From Macrostomum hystrix (taxonomy: Eukaryota; Platyhelminthes; Macrostomidae), in the NCBI GenBank assembly GCA_950097015.1, contig CATNEN010000033.1, positions 1,488,001 through 1,552,000 of the forward strand: a stretch of DNA of 64,000 nt. The letters run 5' to 3'. Under the pieces are notes generated by a model, which worked only from the letters and a program-made list of their open reading frames with translations, searched no databases and was not told the DNA's origin. Numbering within the stretch: the stretch's first letter is position 1; every line of letters begins with the position of its first letter. Positions 22,786 to 34,291 of this stretch are shown here, in pieces. The position numbers were made by a program, and so were the translations under genes.

Positions 22786-23402
22786 ATGGGGGCGAGAAGG
22801 ATAGGGAGAAGAAGGGAGAAGGCGGGAAGAAGGAGGGGAGAAAGGGGCAGGAGGGAAGAAGGGGAGAAGGAGGGAAGAAGGAGAGAGAAGGCGGGAGAAG
22901 GAGGGAGAAGGAGGTGAGAAGGACGGAGAAGGAGGTGAGAAGGTAAGGAGGAGGGGAGAAGGAGGGGAGAAGGTAAGGAGAAGGAGGTGAGAAGGTAAGG
23001 AGAAGGAGGGGACAAGGAGGGGAGAAGGTACGGAGAAGGAGGGAGAAGGTAGGGAGGAGGGGAGAAGGAGGGGAGAAGATAAGGAGAAGGAGGTGAGAAG
23101 GTAAGGAGAAGGAGGTGAGAAGGTAAGGAGAAGGAGGGGAGAAGGTAAGGAGAAGGAGGTGAGAAGGTAAGGAGAAGGAGGGGACAAGGAGGGGAGAAGG
23201 TACGGAGAAGGAGGGAGAAGGTAAGGAGGAGGGGAGAAGGAGGGGAGAAGATAAGGAGAAGGAGGTGAGAAGGTAAGGAGAAGGAGGTGAGAAGGTAAGG
23301 AGAAGGAGGGGAGAAGGTAAGGAGAAGGAGGGGAGAAGGTAAGGAGAAGGAGGGGAGAAGGAGAGAGAAGGCGGGGAGAAGGAGGTGAGAAGGTGAGGGA
23401 GA
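22786..23402. repeat. purine-rich minisatellite (aaggaggtgagaaggta units)
   Basis: Nearly pure A/G on the plus strand over 600 bases, with blocks repeating at about 11, 22 and larger periods. Such polypurine mirror-like sequence can form triplex DNA in principle. It lies downstream of TMEM181. Confidence 0.92.
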
Positions 23403-23866
23403 AAGTTGTAAAGCAACTCAAAGCAGACAGAATGGTCAGTAATAAATAGTTCGCCATGTCACAGCAAACGGAAGTCGTGAAATTTGCCAACAAAAAGCTG
23501 TTGAGGGAGATTAGCATTGTTCATAAATAGAACTAGTACACAATTGCGTCACAAACTATGTCAAACAATATGCCAATAAACAAGGAAAATATAACAATCC
23601 AAAAAACCGGAAATAAACTTTTAACCGAAAAAGTGACGACAACAAACTAGCCGAAAAAGTGAAGTTTTAAGTTAAAAGAATGGCAAAACTCACAAAAAAC
23701 GGGAAGACTGAAGCTTGTAATTAAAATGTGGCATTATCTTTAGAGGAAGACATGGACAAAGAACATGTGTGACTCAAATTTCAGGCTTTCAAAAGCAGAG
23801 AAATACAATTTCAAGTAGTTTTTTCTTGTCTGTTGCTTCTGGTTGAGGACTCACTCTTTGAGTTCA
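23403..23866. other. AT-rich spacer downstream of TMEM181
   Basis: Contains the TMEM181 3' UTR if the assigned stop is right. No clear polyadenylation signal was found on the minus strand. Confidence 0.4.
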
Positions 23867-26800
23867 TCAGCGACTCCCGCTGCCGCCGACACCGGAGCTT
23901 CTCACTCCGGGCTTGAGCATAAAAGAGTTCTCGGTGACGTCGGACCTGCGGAATGAAATGTTTTTGGTTACACCAAGGAAGCCGGAGTTCGAATCCACAA
24001 ACTTGGAGGCCGGATGTGACATTTTTGGCCATGAGGGCCAACCCCCAAGAATCTGGGAGTTTAAACTGCCTGACGATGAGAAAGTCAGGGCCGATGTGCA
24101 CACCTGCCCAAGAATCTGGGAGTTTAAACTGCCTGACGATGAGAAAGTCAGGGCCGATGTGCACACCTGCCCAAGAATCTGGGAGTTTAAACTGCCTGAC
24201 GATGAGAAAGTCAGGGCCGATGTGCACACCTGCCCAAGAATCTGGGAGTTTAAACTGCCTGACGATGAGAAAGTCAGGGCCGATGTGCACACCTGCCCAA
24301 GAATCTGGGAGTTTAAACTGCCTGACGATGAGAAAGTCAGGGCCGATGTGCACACCTGCCCAAGAATCTGGGAGTTTAAACTGCCTGACGATGAGAAAGT
24401 CAGGGCCGATGTGCACACCTGCCCAAGAATCTGGGAGTTTAAACTGCCTGACGATGAGAAAGTCAGGGCCGATGTGACATTTTTGGCCATGAGGGCCAAC
24501 CCCCAAGAATCTGGGAGTTTAAACTGCCTGACGATGAGAAAGTCAGGGCCGATGTGCACACCTGTGTGAGTAAGCTCTGGGTTCATCGGACTGAGCAGAT
24601 TTGCCAGCTCACAAAATTATGTTTCATAAAATTCATTAAAATCATTTTTTAATCAATTGAAAAATCAAATTCATGCACTAAATCAGGCATTATTGTGATT
24701 GACGCGATAGCACACAGCAAAAGCAGCTATTGATAAAACCACTGACGGAACCCACATCTCCTGCGTGGAGTCCGATGGCTTTGCCCGGTTGGGAAGCAAA
24801 TACCCAACGCTGAAACTGCGAGCAGGGTTTGAGGAGAGACTGTGATAAAATGAGGAGAGACTGTGATAAACTGAGGGGGAGACTGTGATAAACTGAGGGG
24901 GAGACTGTGATAAACTGAAGGTAAGACTGTGATAAACTGAGGGGGAGACTGTGATAAACTGAGGGGGAGACTGTGATAAACTGAAGGTAAGACTGTGATA
25001 AACTGAGGGGGAGACTGTGATAAAATGAGGAGAGACTGTGATAAACTGAGGGGGAGACTGTGATAAACTGAAGGTAAGACTGTGATAAACTGAGGGGGAG
25101 ACTGTGATAAAATGAGGAGAGACTGTGATAAACTGAGGGGGAGACTGTGATAAACTGAGGGGGAGACTGTGATAAACTGAGGGAGAGACTGTGATAAACT
25201 GAGGGGGAGACTGTGATAAACTGAGGGGGAGACTGTGATAAACTGAGGGGGAGACTGTGATAAACTGAGGGAGAGACTGTGATAAACTGAGGGGGAGACT
25301 GTGATAAACTGAGGGGGAGGCTGTGATAAACTGAGGGGGAGGCTGTGATAAACTGATTGGGAGGCTGTGATAAACTGAGGGGGAGACTGTGATAAACTGA
25401 GGGGAGACTGTGATAAACTGAGGGGAGACTGATAAACTGAGGGGGAGGCTGTGATAAACTGAGGGGGAGGCTGTGATAAACTGAGAGGGAGGCTGTGATA
25501 AACTGAAGGGGAGGCTGTGAAAAAGTGTGAGGGGAGACTGTGATAAACTGAGGGGGAGACTGTGATAAACTGAGGGGGAGACTGTGATAAACTGAGGGGG
25601 AGACTGTGATAAACTGAGGAGAGACTGTGATAAACTGAGGGGAGACTGTGATAAACTGACGGGGAGACTGTGATAAACTGACGGGGGGACTGATAAACTG
25701 AGGGGGAGACTGTGATAAACTGACGGGGAGACTGTGATAAACTGAGGGGAGACTGTGATAAACTGAGGGGAGACTGTGATAAACTGAGGGGGGAGGCTGT
25801 GATAAACTGATTGGGAGGCTGTGATAAACTGAGGGGAGACTGTGATAAACTGAGGGGAGACTGTGATAAACTGAGGGGAGACTGATAAACTGAGGGGGAG
25901 GCTGTGATAAGCTGAGGGGGAGGCTGTGATAAACTGAGGGGGAGGCTGTGATAAACTGAGGGGGAGGCTGTGAAAAAGTGTGAGGGGAGACTGTGATAAA
26001 CTGAGGGGGAGACTGTGATAAACTGAGGGGGAGACTGTGATAAACTGAGGGGGAGACTGTGATAAACTGAGGAGAGACTGTGATAAACTGAGGGGAGACT
26101 GTGATAAACTGAGGGGGAGGCTGTGATAAACTGAGGGGAGACTGTGATAAACTGAGGAGAGACTGTGATAAACTGAGGGGGAGGCTGTGAAAAAGTGTGA
26201 GGGGAGACTGTGATAAGCTGAGGGGGGAGGCTGTGATAAACTGAAGGGGAGGCTGTTATAAACTGAGGGGGAGGCTGTGATAAACTGAGGGGGAGGCTGT
26301 GATAAACTGAGGGGGAGGCTGTGATAAACTGAGGGGGAGGCTGTGATAAACTGAGGGGAGACTGTGATAAACTGAGGGGAGACTGTGATAAACTGAGGGG
26401 AGACTGTGATAAACTGAGGGGAGACTGTGATAAACTGAGGGGGAGGCTGTGATAAACTGAGGGGGAGGCTGTGATAAACTGGGGTGAGACTGTGATAAAC
26501 TGAAGGTAAGACTGTGATAAACTGAGGGGGAGACTGTGATAAACTGAGGAGAGACTGTGATAAACTGAGGGGGAGACTTTGATAAACTGACGGGGAGACT
26601 GTGATAAACTGAAGGTAAGACTGTGATAAACTGAGGGGGAGACTGTGATAAACTGAGGGGGAGACTGTGATAAACTGAGGGGAGACTGTGATAAACTGAA
26701 GGTAAGACTGATATAAACTGAGGGGGAGACTGTGATAAACTGGGGGGAGACTGTGATAAACTGAGGAGAGACTGTGATAAACTGAGGGGAGACTGTGATA

Positions 26801-29800
26801 AACTGAGGGGGAGGCTGTGATAAACTGAGGGGAGACTGTGATAAACTGAGGAGAGACTGTGATAAACTGAGGGGGAGGCTGTGAAAAAGTGTGAGGGGAG
26901 AGTGTGATAAGCTGAGGGGGGAGGCTGTGATAAACTGAAGGGGAGGCTGTGATAAACTGAGGGGGAGGCTGTGATAAACTGAGGGGAGACTGTGATAAAC
27001 TGAGGGGAGACTGTGATAAACTGAGGGGAGACTGTGATAAACTGAGGGGAGACTGTGATAAACTGAGGGGAGGCTGTGATAAACTGAGGGGGAGGCTGTG
27101 ATAAACTGGGGTGAGACTGTGATAAACTGAAGGTAAGACTGTGATAAACTGAGGGGGAGACTGTGATAAACTGAGGAGAGACTGTGATAAACTGAGGGGG
27201 AGACTGTGATAAACTGACGGGGAGACTGTGATAAACTGAGGAGAGACTGTGATAAACTGAGGGGGAGACTGTGATAAACTGACGGGGAGACTGTGATAAA
27301 CTGAGGGGGAGACTGTGATAAACTGAGGGGGAGACTGTGATAAACTGAGGGGGAGACTGTGATAAACTGAGGGGGAGACTGTGATAAACTGACGGGGAGA
27401 CTGTGATAAACTGAGGGGGAGACTGTGATAAACTGACGGGGAGACTGTGATAAACTGAGGGGGAGACTGTGATAAACTGAGGGGGAGACTGTGATAAACT
27501 GACGGGGAGACTGTGATAAACTGAGGGGGAGGCTGTGATAAACTGAGGGGGAGGCTGTGATAAACTATGAGGGCAGGCTGTGAAAAAGTGTGAGGGGAGA
27601 CTACATTGTTGAAGTGTGAGGAGACTGTGTTAAATATAAAAATATACAATGTCAGAGAAACATTGGAACGCGGTTGTTGCAGTGGATTTTAGAAGTTTCA
27701 GAATTGATCCCCGCCCAGCCCCGGCACTCACTCGTAGACCGCCTCCTCGTCGCTGTCCGTCACCATGCTGACTCCGGGGTCGTCTTTGAACTGCGTCTCT
27801 GTAATCGAAGGTCAGATTATGGTGGAGACAAATTTAAGTGGTAACAATACAGAATATTTTCTCTGGGAGTAGAGTGGAGGAGAGGCGAGGAGATCCAGGG
27901 AGATGCAGTGAGAGGCAAGGGAAGGCAGGGAGATGCAGGGAGAAGCAGGAAGAGGCAGGGAGATGCAGGGAGAGGCAGGGAGATGCAGAGGGATGCAGGG
28001 GAGATGCAGGGAGATTAGAGGCTAGGGAAGGCAGGGAGATGCAGGGAGAAGCAGGAAGAGGCAGGGAGATGCAGAGAGATGCAGGGGAGATGCAGGGAGA
28101 TGCAGTAAGAGGCTAGGGAAGGCAGGGAGAGACAGGAAGTGGCAGGGATAGGCAAGAAAAGACAGGGAGAGGCAGGGAGATGCAGGGAGATACAGTGAGA
28201 TGCAAGGGAAGGCAGGGAGAGACAGGAAGTGGCAGGGATAGGCAAGAAAAGACAGGGAGAGGCAGGGAGATGCAGGGAGGGACAGGGATATGCAGGGAGA
28301 GGCAGGGAGATGCAGGGAGGGACAGGGATATGTAGGGAGATCCAGGGAGATGCAGTGAGAGGCAGGTAGTGTGGACTCACCATGAGCAGCATTCTTGCTG
28401 GGGCTGTACACAAAGGCCAAGGCGAACAGGTAGAAGTTGAGCATGCAGTAAAAGGCCACAAACTCGGCAGAATTGTCGTAGCGAGCAGAAACCTCAGCAA
28501 CGAAGCTGTCATCTAGGATGCCGGAGCCCCAGCGCAGAGCGGCGATGGCGATGCTAAGACCGATGACCAGCAGCATGAGGAAGGTGCTGAACTTCAGGCG
28601 CAGGTCTGCTCAGCATCATGTAGATGGCGGGTTGAGCTATTGTAACAGCTCAAGATGAACCCGATACCGATTAAAAACGTTCATTTTTAATATTTGTTCT
28701 AATCTTCAGAACTAAAGTGCATTGAAAAGGACACGGTATATATCGAACACTGAATCGGAAGTTTCCCGATATATATAGAAAAATAATTAATACAGAAGTA
28801 TCAGAAAATATCTTAGGGCGTGTAAAACTTCGAAAATGTTTATTAGTTAGAACTAAAGCAGATAAAAATTACCCAATATGTAGAAACTAACAAAAAAGTT
28901 TAAGTGAAGAACAGATGCTATTAAAAAGTAAACGATATGTATCGAAAATCAGGCAAACAAATAAACCTATCGACTCACCGAAGTAGGGCATCGATCGCAG
29001 TTCAGCAAAGGCGCGAACTACCAGGTAGACCAGGTAGAGAACGTAGAGTCCACCAACTGATAGAAAAGTAACTTTCAGGGCCTTTAAATTTCAGTTTGCA
29101 AGAAAATAAATTATGGGAGTGTAGCACAAGGCACAGACAACGACGAGAATGGCGTGGGGCTCACCAGAAAATTGCCGGAATCCAGCCGATAAAAGTACAT
29201 CGGATCGCGGAGCTCGTGCGCAGCCTGCCAGCCGGAGATGACCAGGGCGAACAGCCACAGGGCCGCCACAATAAACAGCTTGGGCAGGTAGAATCGACAG
29301 AAGTGGCGCTCGTTCTGGTAGACAAAAATGCGCATTTAGCACTACTTGCTAGTAGAGTTATATGCACAAAAAGTACGTCAATTTACCTGGCGCACGCTGT
29401 GATAAATGCAGAGCCAGAACATCAGCAGGGCGCACAGGAAGCTGGCCTGGAACACGGCGTCCAGCATGCCGGGTAGCCAGTGATTCACCAGGAAGGTCAG
29501 CGGTAGCAGCGGGTCTGGAAAGTACTACCTTTTATTAATGTTTCCTGAGTTGGTCCAGCAGGTCAGCTTGTTAAACAGTTGATTTTGCACAACAGGCTAC
29601 TGTAGCCTGGTGGCTGGGGGCTGTAGGCTGGTGGCTGGGGGCTGTAGGCTGGTGGCTGGGGGCTGTAGGCTGGTGGCTGGGGGCTTTAGCCTGGTGGCTG
29701 GGGGCTGTAGCCTGGTGGCTGGGGGGCTGTAGCCTGGTGGCTGGGGGCTGTAGCCTGGTGGCTGGGGGCTGTAGCCTGGTGGTTGGGGGCTGTAGCCTGG

Positions 29801-31317
29801 TGGTTAGAGCGTCGGACTTACGACTTGAAGGCCGGGGGTTCGATTCCAGACTTCACTGGAACAATTTGTGTCCTATAGCAAGACACAATTCTGTAATGCT
29901 TCAGTTCACCCAGTTGTTAAATGGACACCAGCATTAGCTGGAGTAATTGAGGGCGGGTGTGGTGTTCCCCCCAGTCCATGGACTGAACAGCCGTACGCAG
30001 CCTTCAGTTGCACCGCGCAATAGCTGCGGGCTATGGCTGTGCTGTTCGCTGCACATCTGGCGCAATTGGGGCAGGTGTAATCATTATGATAACTAATTTA
30101 GTTATTATAAGTAATTAAAGTTAATATTGAACTGCACTGAGCTAATATTTGATATTGGCCAGCTTGTCCTACCGTTGTACAGCAGCAGCAGTGGCAGCAG
30201 CAGGGCCATCCAGCGCTGCTCGATGCTCCAGTCGCGAAGCAGGAATCGCCTCAGAGAGTGCATGAATAGGCACTGCGGGATTGTAGAGGGGGGCATTGTC
30301 TCAGGGATTTTTGGGAAAATAGGAAAATAGGAACCGCTGTTTAAAATGCCTATTTAAAAGGCCAGTTAAGGAATCAATGCTATAGCAATGCAACTAACCA
30401 CAGCTACAAAGGAGGTCAGAAGCAGCAGGAACCGCAGCCAGATCTCCACCTGGGTGAAGGCCGGATTGTAGGTGACAAAGGCGAACTGCACATCACGGAC
30501 TGTGAGCAACTCTCTGGAGATATTCTCTAAGCCGGTGAAGACAACCTCCACGGAGTAGCGGCTGCAGTTAATGTAGCTCAGGTGGAACAGGGTCATCTGC
30601 GAGCAGGCCTAAATGTTAAAGACCAAGAAAATAAAAAGTTTCTGATTGTACTTAGCAATGGCGAAGCAATCCTCGTAACATCTTCCCAACTCCCCATGCG
30701 TAATTCCCATAGCAACCTGCTCAGCCATCTCGGTAGCAACCAACTACATCTCAACTGCAAGCCGCCCTCACCCGTCGATCGCATTGCAGGTGCCTTAGTC
30801 GACTGTGCGGTCCGCTGAAGAAGCTGCCGCAGCCGCCGCCGCCGCTAGAAGATATTGACAGTAACTGTCAGGGCGTACTCCAGCTTTCGGTCGTCTGTGT
30901 TCAAGAAAAAATCATTTCAACTGAGCTTAATTGCTCTGGGATTCGTTTTTAAAAGGTGTAGTAAAATGCTAAGGAATCTATTGCATGGGTTGTAGTTCAT
31001 ATGATGATTCACCCATTATATATAGGGCAGTCATTCTATCAAAATTATAGCTACTTACACTGTGATTCTTCAGCATAGAATCTTGCGACAAGCCATAGCT
31101 GCTGGTGCAGAAGGGTAAGTGGCTGACTCAGAATATTAAATGGGCCCTGGCGCATGGTCAGAGTTGATGGTGTGGGCTGTAAACTGCTGGCATTCTGAGC
31201 AGCTTCAAGGATGATGGGAGGTCCCAGCAGGCCAACAAACAAGGCAAGTCCCAGAGAGGCAAAAAGCACAAGGAAGACCAGGACAAAACTCCGCTTGCTC
31301 AGAGTGTACAGCCGCAT
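23867..31317 (-). CDS. TMEM181: TMEM181, ten exons
   Basis: Homologue of TMEM181 (GPR178), a multi-pass membrane protein with a Wntless-like seven-helix region. Exons: 31059-31317, 30772-30894, 30399-30608, 30173-30272, 29387-29514, 29165-29314, 28979-29081, 28381-28605, 27732-27798, 23867-23945; about 480 residues. Conserved stretches include MRLYTLSKRSFVLVF, YNPAFTQVEIWLRF, RDWSIEQRWM, LLLPLLLLYND, HELRDPMYFYRLDSGNF and AFVYSPSKNA. All borders are GT-AG and phases agree except in exon 2, which carries one extra base: its first half and its last half (HSRLRHLQCDRR) are in different frames, with TAG at 30845-30847. Either an assembly indel or a real lesion. The last exon is set by phase and by similarity of VYESDVTENSFML to the family's C-terminus. 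Introns hold arrays and a SINE. Confidence 0.92.
23984..24580 (+). repeat. dispersed repeat family B, internally amplified as a 63-bp array
   Basis: Starts near a Pol III B-box-like GGAGTTCGAATCC (23984-23996) and contains about eight 63-base units from 24040 (ccaagaatctgggagtttaa, actgcctgacgatgagaaag, tcagggccgatgtgcacacc). The block that begins gacatttttggccatgaggg occurs both before the first and before the last unit, so a complete element copy ends the array. It lies in TMEM181 intron 9. The unit length, a multiple of three, keeps several frames open. Confidence 0.92.
24830..27605. repeat. large minisatellite, 22-23 bp unit, about 125 copies
   Basis: The largest array here, 2.8 kb of gagactgtgataaactgagg plus two or three G, with ggctg, aaggta and acgggg variants and higher-order blocks (for example 25500-25700 recurs at about 25970-26170). 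It fills most of TMEM181 intron 9. The 988-residue minus-strand frame over it is an artefact. Confidence 0.96.
27870..28370. repeat. purine-rich array of gagatgcaggga/gaggcaggga units
   Basis: Tandem 10-20 base units, mostly A/G plus a recurring gca, in TMEM181 intron 8. Larger blocks around 27900 and 28020, and around 28130 and 28220, are near-duplicates. Confidence 0.9.
29600..29790 (+). repeat. 21-bp array derived from a SINE head
   Basis: About nine copies of gctggtggctgggggctgta plus g. The unit matches the 5' end of the SINE that follows at once (gtagcctggtggttagagc), so it appears to be a tandem expansion of the SINE head. TMEM181 intron 4. Confidence 0.85.
29791..30090 (+). mobile_element. 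tRNA-derived SINE, copy 1
   Basis: The head resembles a tRNA: A-box-like gtagcctggtggttagagcg, then B box GGTTCGATTCC at 29837-29847. The body (ccatggactgaacagccg, gttcgctgcacatct, ggcaggtg) matches the copy at 42310. It lies in TMEM181 intron 4 opposite to the gene. No anticodon arm pairs properly, so it is not a functional tRNA. Confidence 0.85.
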
Positions 31318-32505
31318 TTGCACTGACCTGTTTTCAATGCCAAAATATGTTTTTAATTCAGACACTTGATATAAACAAATAAATAAACTTTTACTCATAT
31401 AAAACAATTACATATATATTTCTACTATTATAAACTTTGGCCTAGGCCTACCAATAGCCTTATTTGATACTAAAAGTATAAAATTTAAAATTAAATTAAT
31501 TAATTATTTAATTTTATAACTCAAAGCTTCTATTAAGTTGACTTCAGTTTAGCCAACATATATTCACAGAAAATGGGTATTAAATGCTAGCTAGCTTACT
31601 AGATAAAGAGCAAAATGATAAACAATATTAGTAGCTACCTATATATCTTTAGGTTTATGCTAACAATTTTTTACATATTTTACTTTAATTATCTATCATG
31701 ACAACTGAAATCTAAATTCTTATCTAATACAGAAAAATAACATCATTTCATACAACACATTTGCTTCATACTAACTAACAGTATGTTGATGGCCAGTGAC
31801 AGACAAAGCCAACTATGTAGCTAAGGCTAGCTAACTATACATTTCGTTTTGTTTTATAATATTAATTTTTAAAAACAATTTAAAGATTTAAATAAACATG
31901 TATTTCAAATTCATTCATAAGCAAATTTCTACAAATCATTTTTTACTTACGATTCGATTTCTCTTAGCAAACATTTTATGTATTACTATAGCTTTAGTTT
32001 AGAGCTAAGTAAATTATTCAAGGATGGGTTTGAAGATGATCTTTATCTCCTCTGTCTTCAATGAATTATACAGCGAGTCTCACCACTTGAAAAAAGCATT
32101 CTTGTTATTTCTTAGTAGATTAGATACTTTGAAAACTATCTGAGAGTTCATTTAAGAAACAGGAAAACACTTCCCTCTTTACACCAGTAATACCAATGGT
32201 TTGAGAAAAGGTGTTCTATGAAAATTTCGTGTTTTAAGACGATGCCGTTATGTCAAGCATTCTTCCTGTCCTATTTTATGTTTAATTATTTATATATTTT
32301 TTAACTCAAAAACTTACAAGTTAGCAAATTATTTAATATACCTGCGAAAATAATTCAAAGCGTGTTCATTTGTTTAAATTGCAAAAACAAACAATTTCAA
32401 TTTTCTTTCTTTCACTTTCAAGTAGCATCGGTCGGACAGCTCATTTTACTGTAGACTGCGCAGAAGTGTACTGTTTATGACTGTTTTGTCTGCTGGGCCA
32501 GCTAA
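31318..32505. other. AT-rich region upstream of TMEM181
   Basis: About 1.2 kb of A/T-rich DNA without recognisable coding sequence, RNA genes or arrays. It should include the TMEM181 promoter, but no element stands out. Confidence 0.45.
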
Positions 32506-32509
32506 TTTA

Positions 32510-33545
32510 GCAGTGGAGCAGCAATGGGTGGAACATGGTAGCACGACAATTGCCTGCGCATTACTGACTGCGCAATAACTAACTTCGCGACAACTTCCTG
32601 TGCGACAACTGCCTGCGCGACTACTTCCTGCAAGGCAGCTAACTGCACGACAGCTGACTGCACTACAGCGTACTGTACGACAGCTGACTGCGGCGACAAC
32701 TGCGTGCGGTGCTTTGTTATTACAAATTTGTTATTACACTTCTATTACTATCAAACAACAGTTACCACTAAATAAGACAAGACAAAATACCAAGCAAACA
32801 AATGAACATAACAAGTTTATAACTACTCGTACACGTATAATATTATAATGTATTATTTATTATATTTTAAGTACACTTATCACACTATTAAATTTACGTT
32901 AAGAATTCATACAGCAGGGGTCAGCAACCTCCGGGCCCACGCGGGGCATATGCGGCCCTTGAAGAATTCCTAAATTCAGCCACTGACCCCTTTTAACACC
33001 CCTCTACTATATCTCATCTCGATCCTATGTCACAGCTGTCTAATGTCACGTTTCTTACCTGGCTCACATCTATCCTATATCTACCTGTCTCATCCTTTCC
33101 CTGTCTTTTATCTCTCTTATTCCATCTCCCTGTTTTATCTCTCTCTTGCCTCATATCTTCCATGTCTTATCTTCTATGTAGGTGTGTAAGGTTGCCGACC
33201 CCTGGCATACAGCATGCCGCGGAATAATGCATGTTGCAAAAAAATAAAGGATAGGTTGTTATCTATTTTTGTTTATTTGATTGTTTGGTATTTTGTCTTG
33301 TCTACTTAAATATTTGTAGTAACTGTGATGTTAACAGTAATAGAAGTGCTGATTTGTAACAAAAAGGCACCGCAGTCAGTATTAATTGAGTTAATCGCCG
33401 CAGTCAGTTGTTATGCAGGCAGTTGTCATGCAGGCAGTTGTCATGCAGGCAGTTGTCATGCAGGCAGTTGTCATGCAGGCAGTCGTCACACAGACAGTTG
33501 TCGTAGAACCGTGGAGCATATATCTGGCTACTGTACTTTCAAAAA
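32510..33545. mobile_element. foldback (long inverted repeat) element with internal 15-bp subrepeats
   Basis: Sequence at about 32510-32815 matches the reverse complement of about 33258-33545. Shared blocks include agacaagacaaaatacca, cacttctattact and tgcggtgc, and on the outer side arrays of a 15-base gcgacaactgcctgc unit (inverted as gcaggcagttgtcat at 33410-33490). The arms are about 290 bases and imperfect. The central spacer contains a hAT-type MITE. This resembles foldback transposons whose arms contain subrepeats. Exact ends and target duplication were not determined. Confidence 0.7.
32915..33204. mobile_element. hAT-type MITE with near-perfect 8-bp target duplication
   Basis: A 290-base element with termini CAGGGGTCAGCAACCT and AGGTTGCCGACCCCTG, typical hAT inverted ends. 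It is flanked by tcatacag (32907-32914) and gcatacag (33205-33212), an 8-base target duplication with one mismatch. The left end continues with a gcggccctt block common in hAT elements; the interior is pyrimidine-rich tctatcctat-like sequence. It has no transposase, so it is non-autonomous. It is nested in the spacer of the foldback element. Confidence 0.85.
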
Positions 33546-33681
33546 GTACCAAACAAATACCAAACAGCAAGCGTAGTACTGAGAGTTCCCTCTCGCCTTT
33601 TCGATCTAATCTCATATAGATTGATTAGTTGGCCAAGCATGACGCCGTGAAAACATAACGTGCCAAAGCGAAAACCTTACG

Positions 33682-33703
33682 TACGAAGCCTTACGGCTTC
33701 GTA
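33682..33703. other. perfect 9-bp stem hairpin
   Basis: tacgaagcc, loop ttac, ggcttcgta. It is bracketed by gtgcca near 33660 and tggcac near 33715, giving a second imperfect arm pair. Purpose unknown; perhaps a small palindromic element. Confidence 0.6.
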
Positions 33704-33792
33704 TACTGCATTGGCACTGAAACAAAGACTACTAAAGTAACGCATATAACTTATATCTACATTTTATTTGTCCTTCCACTGAAATTGGATCG

Positions 33793-34011
33793 ATGGACCC
33801 CGTCCAGGATGCAAAAAATCGTCGAGGCCAACCGTCTATAGCTATCTATCGTGGTGAATTGCTGTATAGTATGCACTCACCCCTCGGGAAAGTTGTGCCT
33901 CTTCTTGGCAACGAACAAGCGCCATTGTCGAGGCTCGCGACTGAGTATTTCGACATCCATGAACAGTTGATAGCTTTAGAATTTGGCTATGATAACTTTA
34001 ATTCACAGTGA
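33793..34011 (+). other. unrecognised 72-residue ORF
   Basis: ATG 33793 opens MDPVQDAKNRRGQPSIAIY and stops at 34009-34011. The amino-acid make-up looks protein-like, but no family was recognised. It precedes a CARD-like stretch at 34085 and could be part of the same decayed gene. Confidence 0.3.
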
Positions 34012-34084
34012 ATATCAATTCTAGAATCCTGTAGGATTTTCGCGCTGCAGCTCGCATTTATTCTCTAGGATTCATCGACCTTTC

Positions 34085-34291
34085 GTGCTGCTAAACTGGT
34101 CATGCAAAGCTGTCAAGCGTACATCAGTTCAGGGCATCATAGTGAGCGGAAAGATAATTTGCGTGCGCGATAAAATCGATTCCACTCTAGACTGGCTAAT
34201 CGACATTTTGTCCAAAGGGGATGAAAAACTAGATTTTGTCTGTGCGTTCATTTCGAAACTGCACTCAGGGAATCGAATACTCAAGAGCTGA
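34085..34291 (+). pseudogene. CARD-like fragment
   Basis: The frame ends with RDKIDSTLDWLIDILSKGDE then KLDFVCAFISKLHSG, which resembles helices 4-6 of caspase recruitment domains (pattern LLxxLxxKGxxxFxxFxxxL). Only the second half of such a domain is visible and the upstream part is out of frame, so it is probably a relic or one exon of an unfound gene. Assignment is by eye and weak. Confidence 0.3.

Noticed and set aside
22570-23517. 315-residue frame rich in SPPSPYLL
   Set aside because: Translation of a purine/pyrimidine-biased array; no non-repeat conserved part.
24683-27649. 988-residue minus-strand open frame
   Set aside because: It is read entirely through a 22-23 bp array without stops. 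Variation follows the repeat unit, not codon position, and the stretch lies in a TMEM181 intron.
29791-29865. tRNA gene
   Set aside because: A and B boxes are present but the anticodon and acceptor arms do not pair; it is the head of a SINE with a matching second copy.
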